From contig NC_091665.1 of NCBI RefSeq assembly GCF_042453785.1, positions 27,514,501 to 27,578,500 on the forward strand: a DNA stretch of 64,000 bases, read 5' to 3'. Below are positions 57,001-64,000 of the stretch, piece by piece. A program made the translations under genes and the position numbers. Numbering within the stretch: position 1 is the stretch's first letter; every line of letters starts with the position of its first letter. The DNA comes from Malus domestica. Taxonomy: Eukaryota > Streptophyta > Magnoliopsida > Rosales > Rosaceae. The notes under the pieces were generated by a model. The model saw nothing but the letters and a program-made list of their open reading frames with translations. It searched no databases and was not told the origin of the DNA.

Positions 57001-58664
57001 TATTTTATTATTTTATTATTTTATATATGTATATATGTCGATATATCTATATAATCTCGCTCGCTATCTATTAGTCTTATCTAGGGGTAGCTAGCAGCTC
57101 ACCACAACGACTCGGTGGGCCATCTCAATCCCCATCCCCTTCCCAATTCCCAAATGAATGGCTCTTTCTTTCCTATTGTTGACCAAATTACTCTTTTGCC
57201 TTTTGGGCTTTACAAACATATGGCCCACTCAATTTGCTCTATTTTCTCTTCGCAACTTTTGGACCTGTCAATAGATTGAATTTTTGCCCTATTTTGAGTC
57301 GAATTCGATGTCACTAAGACGATATGAATCACGATTTTCAATCCAATTATCTGAATAAGATCAGAACTTGATAATCTGATTATAAATGGATCTAGATGTA
57401 AATTAAGACTGATCTAATAATAATCTGATATCACTTAATATAACATTTTATTTGATTTATATATATTTTTTATACATTTATATCTTATTTTATTATTATT
57501 CAACGTAAAATTTTCCTTTCAAAATATAATACACAATGAGGTTACTAATGATATTCAATTTATTCTAGGTCTTAAATTAAATATGATAAGAATTCGATCC
57601 GATTTGAATTCAATGCTAATCAGATATTGATCAACAAGTTAGATCTATTGATCCGTTAATTTGTTTATAAATGGATCCGAATATGGATCAAGGTTGATCT
57701 TATCCGAATCCAACCCGTTTACAGTTTACTTTAGGGACGTCTACATTGGTAACAACATCGTCAAATCATGTCCCAATTTCGTGGGAGTAGGTCTTAATTT
57801 CAAATTTCATACAAGATGCTTGTTGAATAAAAAAATGTTGCAGGGATGTGCCTAGCGACATGTGAGAGGCTAGACGGGCGATTGTATAATGTAGAGTATG
57901 TCAATCAATATTTCACATTTCAATATGCACAGTGTGATCTTGAATTCAAATCTCATTTACAAACTTTGTTGAATACAATAAAATATTATTGTAAAAATTT
58001 GCAGTGTGAGATGTGACAGGATGAACAATTGACTGTGCATTGCATGTCGACCAACATCTCACATCTCACATTGTGCAATTGCAAGAGTCATGCACCCAAG
58101 AAAACGATAAGAACATCATAAAACCTAAGTTGGAAGTTTTCTTGTTCACTAGAAAAAGTATAAGCTTTTGTAAGCACGTTGGGAAAATGCCTTACTTTGA
58201 AGCTAAAGGGAAGAAATGTATTTTCTAGTAATGATAATTCCTCCCAAATATTTCGCGTGGAATTAAGAATCGTGGACTACGGACCTGAAATTCTTCATCA
58301 ATCACTGAGTCGCCCTATGATATTGATATTTTGTCTGTTTTCAAAATAACCAAAACAACATCAATAATAATAATAATAATATTAAATAAATAAATTATTT
58401 AATTAATTATACAATTAAGGCAGGCCAGGAGAACCCAAAGTCCGGCCCATATCGTATTGTCATGAGTCCACGAACTTTGTCATCTGACAGAGTCTCCCTG
58501 TTTCATGCGCCAAGCCGGCAAAATCCCTTGACCAGGTAACAGCAGAATTACGAACATCCAGAATAAAAAAAGACACAAGCTTTCCCCTCTGATAATATTG
58601 CCAACAATTTATTTCAATGAATCGGAGGATATTGAGTCCGAATCCGATCCTGGGTGAGTGAAGG
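57001..58664. other. intergenic DNA between divergent genes
   Basis: AT-rich. GATCTGATTATAAATGGATC-like words repeat loosely at 57300-57720. No gene is recognised. The last about 200 bp forms the promoter and leader of the plus-strand gene at 58665. Confidence 0.45.
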
Positions 58665-59466
58665 ATGTCCCAAGCTCAAGTTTCCTACAGGTAAATTTCC
58701 CAAATTCCATTTTTGTTCTCAATCTGAATCAAATGCCATTTAATTTCTTCATCGAATTCAATTCCTTGGACAATGTTTCATGTTAAATTGTTAATCTTCT
58801 CACTGAAATAACCCTTTTTTCATTAATTTTTTTAGTGCTTGAAATCATCTGTTTTGATTGTTGAAGATTGAATGTTTGACCTTCATCACTCTAGTAACCT
58901 CATTGGGTCAATTGGGGTTTTCCTAAAACTTGATTCTAATCTTCAGAAATTGCATTTGAAGTTTAAGTGCACCTTGTTAGTACAAATTGATGATTGCCTA
59001 AATGTGCATGTTGTGCTAATCCTTAATTAGTTTTCTGGGTTCCTGAAACTGAAATGTACAATGATTGATTGTTATGCTGAAATTGGTTGGTTTTATTTTT
59101 TGAATCTGTTACAGTTGTGGTTCTTGTGCATACCCTTTGAACTTGTCGTCTTCAAATCGATTGACCTCTGAGTCTGGCATAGGCTCTAACTATCAAAAGT
59201 CCATCAAGAAAGGTTTTATTTCATTCCTTACAGTTGATCTTAGTCGGTTCACTCAGGTTGATGAGGTAAACTGTTTTCCAGTTTCTTGGGGTCGTTACCG
59301 TTCAAAGACTAAACTCTTATGCCGTAAATGTGGGGTTCATATCGGTTATGGATATGGAGAGTCTTCTGTTCTTTGTGGTTTTGACTCTCCCAACTCATCA
59401 TCTACTTCATCTTGTAGAAAGTTCAATATAAAAATACGAGCTCTACAACCTTCGGAAGAGTGCTAA
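58665..59466 (+). CDS. zinc-ribbon-like protein similar to Arabidopsis At4g08330 (chloroplast-predicted)
   Basis: Two exons, 58665-58690 and 59115-59466, join in phase to 125 residues. The first exon gives MSQAQVSY; the junction completes a Ser and is followed by CGSCAYPLNLSSSNR. Then come YQKSIKKGFISFLTVDLSRF, TQVDEVNCFP, KLLCRKCGVHIGYGYG and the C-terminal IKIRALQPSEEC. CGSC and CRKC are two CxxC pairs about 70 residues apart, a likely zinc-binding ribbon. The whole pattern matches the small plant family annotated in Arabidopsis as At4g08330, chloroplastic, whose biochemical role is unknown. The frame is intact. The stop codon is one base before the first ATG of the F-box gene on the same strand. 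Confidence 0.85.
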
Positions 59467-59467
59467 C

Positions 59468-60652
59468 ATGAAACCTACTTGTAGTTCCAGTACTTATTCT
59501 CTTACCACCATCATGGACTTGCCTGATGATTGCCTTGTCTTTATTTTCCAATGCCTTGATTCTGGCTCTGACCGTGAGTCCTTTGGCTTGACTTGTCATC
59601 GATGTCTTCGCATTCAAAATCTTAGTCGTCGATCCTTACAATTTCAATGTTCATTCAAACAACTTGACATTTCTTCATTATCACATTCAAATACCAATGT
59701 TACCATTAGAACCTTCCATCTTCACCGGCTTCTTACCCGTTTTCAACATTTACACTCATTGTCCCTCTCTGGGTGCACAGAGCTACCTGATTCAGGCTTG
59801 TCCCACTTGGTAAATTATGGTTCACATTTGCACACCCTTAACCTGGAGTGTTGTTTAGGTATTACCGATCGTGGGTTGTCTATGGTAGCTGCTGGTTGCC
59901 CCTCGTTGCAAGTTATCAGCCTTTACCGTTGCCAAATTACTGATTTGGGGTTAGAAAAGTTGGCTAGCTCTTGCTCAGTTCTAAAGGATGTGAATCTCTT
60001 GTACTGCTATTTTATTTCTGATCGTGGGCTAAGAGCTATTTCACAAGGCTGTCATCAACTTCAAGCGGTTAAGATATCACATTGTAAGGGCATAACTGGT
60101 GTTGGCTTTAATGGTTGCTCATCAACTTTAGCTTATGTAGAAGCCGAATCATGTAAGCTTGAGCCAGACGGTATTTTGGGCATTGTAAGTGGGGGCGGGA
60201 TTGAATATTTGAATTTATCTGGTTTAATCTTGCAAAATGGCAGAAATGGTTTGGCAGCGATTGGGAGAGGATTTGCCTCCCGTCTTAAAATTCTTAACCT
60301 TCGGCTTTGTAGAACTATTGGCGATGAGTCGATTGTAGCAGTTGCAGAATGTTGTCCACTACTTCAAGAATGGAACTTGGCATTGTGTCATGAGGTCAGA
60401 ATAGTGGGATGGTCTTCAATCGGGATAAATTGTCACAAGTTGGAGAAGCTTCACGTCAACCGGTGTCGGAATTTATGTGATCGGGGTTTAGAGGCTTTGC
60501 GAAATGGATGCAAACAACTATCCGTTTTGTACATGAACGGTTGTCCTAAGATTACTTCAACAGCAATAGAGTTGTTCAAATGTTACAGGAGTGATGTTAC
60601 CATTAAGAATGAAGAGAAAATGTGTATAGGTCCCATCTGGGAATTGAGATGA
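59468..60652 (+). CDS. FBL12: F-box/LRR-repeat protein, FBL12 type
   Basis: A single uninterrupted frame gives 394 residues from ATG 59468, or 379 from ATG 59513. The second start (MDLPDDCLVFIFQCLDSG) corresponds to the start of Arabidopsis FBL12 and is preferred. The F-box is at about 16-60 (DLPDDCLVFIFQCL ... LTCHRCLRIQNLSRRSLQF). About ten cysteine-type LRRs follow, with the LNLxxCxxITDxGLxxLAxxC pattern (SLSGCTELPDSGLSHL; CLGITDRGLSMVAAGC; HVNRCRNLCDRGLEALRNGC). Such proteins bring substrates to SCF (SKP1-cullin-F-box) ubiquitin ligases. The W usually seen in CHRW is C here (CHRCL). The frame is intact. The substrate is unknown. There is almost no space for its own promoter after the upstream gene. 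Confidence 0.9.
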   Translation: MKPTCSSSTYSLTTIMDLPDDCLVFIFQCLDSGSDRESFGLTCHRCLRIQNLSRRSLQFQCSFKQLDISSLSHSNTNVTIRTFHLHRLLTRFQHLHSLSLSGCTELPDSGLSHLVNYGSHLHTLNLECCLGITDRGLSMVAAGCPSLQVISLYRCQITDLGLEKLASSCSVLKDVNLLYCYFISDRGLRAISQGCHQLQAVKISHCKGITGVGFNGCSSTLAYVEAESCKLEPDGILGIVSGGGIEYLNLSGLILQNGRNGLAAIGRGFASRLKILNLRLCRTIGDESIVAVAECCPLLQEWNLALCHEVRIVGWSSIGINCHKLEKLHVNRCRNLCDRGLEALRNGCKQLSVLYMNGCPKITSTAIELFKCYRSDVTIKNEEKMCIGPIWELR

Positions 60653-61599
60653 TAGCGGATGAGAAAACAATTTGACTTATTTGATATGAAATTGTCTATT
60701 ATTTTCTGAATATTCAACTTGCTTCGTGCAAGAAATGTGAATTTCCAATTGATAATTTGTGAAATTAATTTTGTGATGAATTTTCATATGGATTAGTTGT
60801 AAATTAATTATTGTGCTTGCGCTTGCCGAAAGTGACTCAATCACATATGAATCAATTGTTGTGCTCGCTCGCGATGTCAACGTGTTGTCTTTTTGCACCT
60901 AATTTTGAATCCCCTTCCCATAGATTTAGATTAGAATTGTTTAGAATATGACTTCATCAAACAAAAAAAAAGGATAATATTGACAGAAAAATAAGTCACA
61001 TAAAATGTAAATACTCTTAATTCAAATAAATCTAAACTTATTATCAGCAAAAAAAAAAAAAAAAAAAAACATAAAACATAAAAAAGTTTATTTTCTCAAT
61101 AGCATCTGTGTCAACTTCTGCGGATCATGATGTTGCTCAAAACCCTACTGAAGTTTTTATTGGGAATCTGTGTGTGGATTTGGAGGACTTCTATGGCATA
61201 GTAATACCGCTACTAGGGCATTCCGTGCAATGATACTACGCCATGTGGAGAAAAAACATTTGTTTGCTTCGATTCAGATCAATCTTTTCATATCAATTTT
61301 TTGAGATATTGTTTGAGAAAACAAGTCTTTTCAGATGATCGACCTCATTTCTGATGTGATAATTCAAGGCTGTCATTAAACAACAAAATTAAGAATATAT
61401 ATTAGTCAGAGATCATAGTTCATGATAAGTTAGTTGTCAACTAAATGCAAGGTTCCTCTTGAAGAAACGCTTTTTAATAGTAAGCGGTTAAGAGCATTCA
61501 CTCCTACCGTCGAGGTTCTGCGTTTGATTCACCCGTCGTTAGTTATACCACTTGTGTGTGTGTGTGTGTTTTATGTTGTCTGCATTTTAATGGAACAAA
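60653..61599. other. FBL12 3' flank and intergenic DNA
   Basis: No gene is recognised. A poly-A run lies at about 61049-61069 and a (TG)n run at about 61553-61569. About 61494-61550 contains a single diverged unit of the minisatellite found at 63540-63934 (GCATTCACTCCTACCGTCGA, then TTTGATTCA). Confidence 0.5.
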
Positions 61600-61604
61600 T
61601 TTAA

Positions 61605-61950
61605 AGTTAAAATGGTCATTGAAATTTGCACAACTCTTCACTTTGATCCCAAAGATTTGAAATCAATACAAGTGGTCCATGAGATTGTCCACCATCAATC
61701 ATTTTGGTCATTCCGTTAATAGTTGTGTTAAATAAAGATTAAAATGACAAAACTACCCTCAGTTTAATAAATAATAGGCCAAAATTATTTGACAAAAATT
61801 GAAGGTATTTTTGTCATTTTATCCTTATTTAATAGAGATTTTTCACGAAATGACCAAAATGATTGATGATAGACAATCTTAGGAACCAATTCTATCGATT
61901 TCAAATCTCAGTGATCAAAATGAGAAATACAAATCTTAGAGACTATTTTG
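61605..61950. mobile_element. MITE-like inverted-repeat element
   Basis: The left arm (AACTCTTCACTTTGATCCCA ... GATTTGAAATC) pairs with the right arm (GATTTCAAATCTCAGTGATC ... CTTAGAGACTATTTT). GGTCAT...CCATCAATCATTTTGGTCAT in the interior is also mirrored. No target duplication was resolved because the 61957-62423 element sits at its right end. Confidence 0.5.
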
Positions 61951-61956
61951 GATAAA

Positions 61957-62423
61957 GAGTAAATTGTATAAATGGTCCCTCAACTTTAATCAAATTAGAG
62001 CAATGGTCCCTCAACTAAAAATCCATTACCTTTGGTCCCTCAACTTATCAAAACGTGCAGCTATGGTCCCTCAACTAAAAATCCATTACCATTGGTCCCT
62101 GAACTTTAATTCAAGTGGAGAAATGATCCTTTAACTTTAACCCAATTGTAGCAATGGTCATTCCAATATAACTCGTTTTGACAAATTTTTTGACATAATT
62201 GACGAAAAGAACCATAATTATACACTTTGATGAGTTAAGGGACCCTAATTATATAAATGGTCATTCCAACATAGCTTGTTTTGACAAAATTTTGACAAAA
62301 TTGATGAAAATGACTATAGCTACACATTTTGATAAGTTGAGGGACCAATGGTAATAGATTTTTAGTTGAGGGACCATTGCTCCAATTTGATTAAAGTTGA
62401 GGGACCATTTGTACAATTTACTC
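61957..62423. mobile_element. Mutator-like MITE with perfect 9-bp target duplication
   Basis: TTGGATAAA occurs at 61948-61956 and 62424-62432. The ends are long inverted repeats: the left begins GAGTAAATTGTATAAATGGT and the right, reversed, GAGTAAATTGTACAAATGGT. TIRs continue inward for well over 100 bp with the GGTCCCTCAACTTTAATCAA theme. A 9-bp duplication with long TIRs and no coding content defines a MULE-type MITE. Confidence 0.85.
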
Positions 62424-62499
62424 TTGGATAAAAAGCCTAGAAGAAAACTAGGGAAAAGTCCTTACTGTCTTGCAATTGAATATCTTCCAAAATATTGTG

Positions 62500-63122
62500 T
62501 AGACATCCTTTCAATCTATTGTTGTCTACAGTTATGCAACGGGTGTCTTCCTGCTCAAGAAAGAAAAAGATAACAGAAAATTTGTCGCCGTACATAATTC
62601 CAATGGGGCATATAGATCGGGCCGTTAGCATTCACTCCTACACCCCTGTCTTGCATTTGATTCCCGATCTGCTAATATCACCGGTATAAAAATGCAAGGA
62701 ATATTTAAGGGCGCTAAATCATGTTGATTTACCTTCCATAGTTCCAACTGAGCAATCAGAGCAGCTGCTTCAAACTGCAACTTTTGTATGTTGCATTCAA
62801 GCGTCTGAACGTACACCTTCTTCCTTTGCTTTGACTTCATAGCCGACCTCCGGTTAGTCATAATCCTACAGATTTTAAAAACTAACGTAAGCAAGTCACC
62901 GACGTTGGTTTAGAACAATTTCTAGCATTACGAGTAACAAAAAACATTGATTTAGAACAATTTCTAGCATTACGAGTAACAAAAATCCTCGAAAATATAC
63001 CTTTTCGCAAGCTTTGGATCCCGTTGGGCGACTTCTTCATTAACTGCAGCCGTCCTTTTTTTGGTGCTGGGGATTGAGATGACATGGTCATCTTTGGAGA
63101 AAGTTGAACTTGAACCATACAT
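62500..63122 (-). pseudogene. group I (VIP1/RF2a-like) bZIP gene, degenerate
   Basis: Exon-like segments lie at 63122-63001 (MYGSSSTFSKDDHVISIPST ... RDPKLAKR) and 62865-62733 (IMTNRRSAMKSKQRKKVYVQ, then LECNIQKLQFEAAALIAQLE), with a third at about 62525 downward (NNRLKGCLHNILEDIQLQDS). The basic region reads N-x7-K (NRRSAMKSK), with Lys where most bZIPs have Arg, a mark of plant group I factors. The zipper leucines and the exon phases of the first two segments are good (85 codons). The third segment joins out of phase, the usual N-terminal regulatory part is missing, and the zipper is short. I infer a truncated pseudogene; a small expressed protein cannot be ruled out. Confidence 0.6.
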
Positions 63123-63539
63123 TGTGCTAATGCTACCACTTCTGAAGCAACGAGAGAATTTGTAACTTGCACAAAATGCAATGGAATTCCTCAACTAGTA
63201 AAGTTGTAGTGACAGCCATTATATATGTACTCTCATGGGATTGGGGGCAGGGTAAAATTATGGGATTTATTTCCATAAATAGGATGGTAAAAATTGCAGA
63301 CACATTGAATAATGGCTAGGAATTGAATTTCTGTGTGTTTATGTTAATGTTTTGTAATCCAGGAACTGGGGCTTATGGATTTGAGTGCTTAGTAAACAAG
63401 GAAATATGTTCATACTAATTTCCGAGCTTCTAATCCGTGATCTAAACGGACCCGAAATGGAAGAAATTAGGACAGTGTACTATACTGAAATTAAGATTTC
63501 CGAATAACCCTAGATGGGATATTGTGATGTACATGAGAA

Positions 63540-63934
63540 CTGGTTAATGGAGTTTTCTCTTGCACCCGATGTTCTATGTTCGATTCATTCATCCAATATC
63601 GCTCGTATAGAAACACAAAAACCGATTAATAAGATTTCCTCTTCCACCGGATGTCCCACGTTTGATTCATTCCTCTAATACCACTTGTATAGAAACATAA
63701 AAACCAATTAATACCATTTCCTCATATGCAGCCGATGTCCTATATTTGATTCATTCCCCAATATTACTTGTGTACAATATAAAAATCGATTAATACAATT
63801 TCCTCATGCAGCCGATGTTCTACATTTGATTCATTCCCCCCATTATCGCTTTTATAGAAATATAAAAACCGATTAAAGCATTTTCTCTTGCACTCATTGC
63901 CCTACATTTGATTCATTTCCCCCAATATTACTCG
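63540..63934. repeat. about 82-bp minisatellite, 5 copies
   Basis: CCGATGTYCYAYRTTTGATTC-type cores start at about 63568, 63650, 63734, 63814 and 63895, spacing 80-84 bp. Each unit continues with ATTCATTC-CCAATATTACT, GTATAGAAACATAAAAACCG and ATTAATA-ATTTCCTC. Single diverged units occur at about 61494 and 62636. The array directly abuts the TG end of an LTR at 63935. Confidence 0.8.
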
Positions 63935-64000
63935 TGTTGATGCACAAAACCGGATGTCTTGGTACAACGTAAATCCGACCGTGAATCTGCATAAAATGTA
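63935..64000. mobile_element. start of another LTR, cut by the window edge
   Basis: TGTTGATGCACAAAA at 63935 is the same terminal sequence as the LTRs at 3206 and 15159, and CTTGGTACAAC follows at a similar offset. The sequence in between and after differs, so it is a related but distinct family or a diverged copy. Only 66 bp are visible. Confidence 0.6.

Overview
This is a 64 kb stretch of plant nuclear DNA. The genes have short exons with GT-AG introns, AT-rich intergenic DNA, LTR retrotransposons, MITEs and a tRNA-derived SINE. The gene content (TIR-NBS-LRR, URGT sugar transporter, AKR2, FBL12) is eudicot. The repeat style suggests a Rosaceae genome such as apple or pear, but that is inference and no marker in the window proves it.

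Layout, left to right. (1) 1-250: the 5' end of a TIR-NBS-LRR (TNL) gene on the minus strand that runs off the left edge. (2) 640-2490: nested small DNA transposons, the inner one with a 10-bp target duplication and 170-bp internal repeats. (3) 3206-15675: a complete, young Ty3/gypsy element of the Tat/Retand type on the minus strand. It has 517-bp LTRs that differ at 2 sites, the target duplication ATAAT, two stop codons in pol, an opposite-strand accessory ORF and a 3' region full of tandem repeats. (4) 16404-16563: a broken first exon of an EH-domain gene. (5) 17483-21714: a complete four-exon TNL immune receptor gene, minus strand. (6) 22-25 kb: TNL upstream DNA, a MITE and a short segmental duplication. 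(7) 25053-40255: three head-to-tail copies of a 5.08-kb unit built from relics: the 5' end of a TNL, a fragment of a sugar transporter gene, and a transposon-like element carrying a U-box/ARM gene fragment. (8) 42243-44333: an intact URGT-type nucleotide-sugar transporter gene with a SINE in an intron. (9) 48430-49111: a GLE1 pseudogene fragment. (10) 49393-52605: a 3.2-kb solo LTR with the target duplication CGATA. (11) 53693-56690: an intact AKR2-type ankyrin gene. (12) 58665-60652: a zinc-ribbon gene similar to Arabidopsis At4g08330 and an FBL12-type F-box/LRR gene, same strand, 1 nt apart. (13) 61.6-64 kb: MITEs, a degenerate group I bZIP gene, a minisatellite, and the first 66 bp of another LTR with the same terminus as the big retroelement.

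How it fits together. The left 40 kb is a fast-evolving resistance-gene neighbourhood. TNL sequence and a duplicated piece of the neighbouring URGT gene have been copied, deleted and re-amplified, and transposons have landed among the copies. A paralogous, uninterrupted copy of the retrotransposon target survives at about 40.3-40.9 kb. The right 22 kb is ordinary housekeeping gene space (Golgi sugar transport, chloroplast outer-membrane protein targeting, SCF ubiquitin ligase). Exon boundaries were set by reading splice sites and keeping phase; no transcript data were available.
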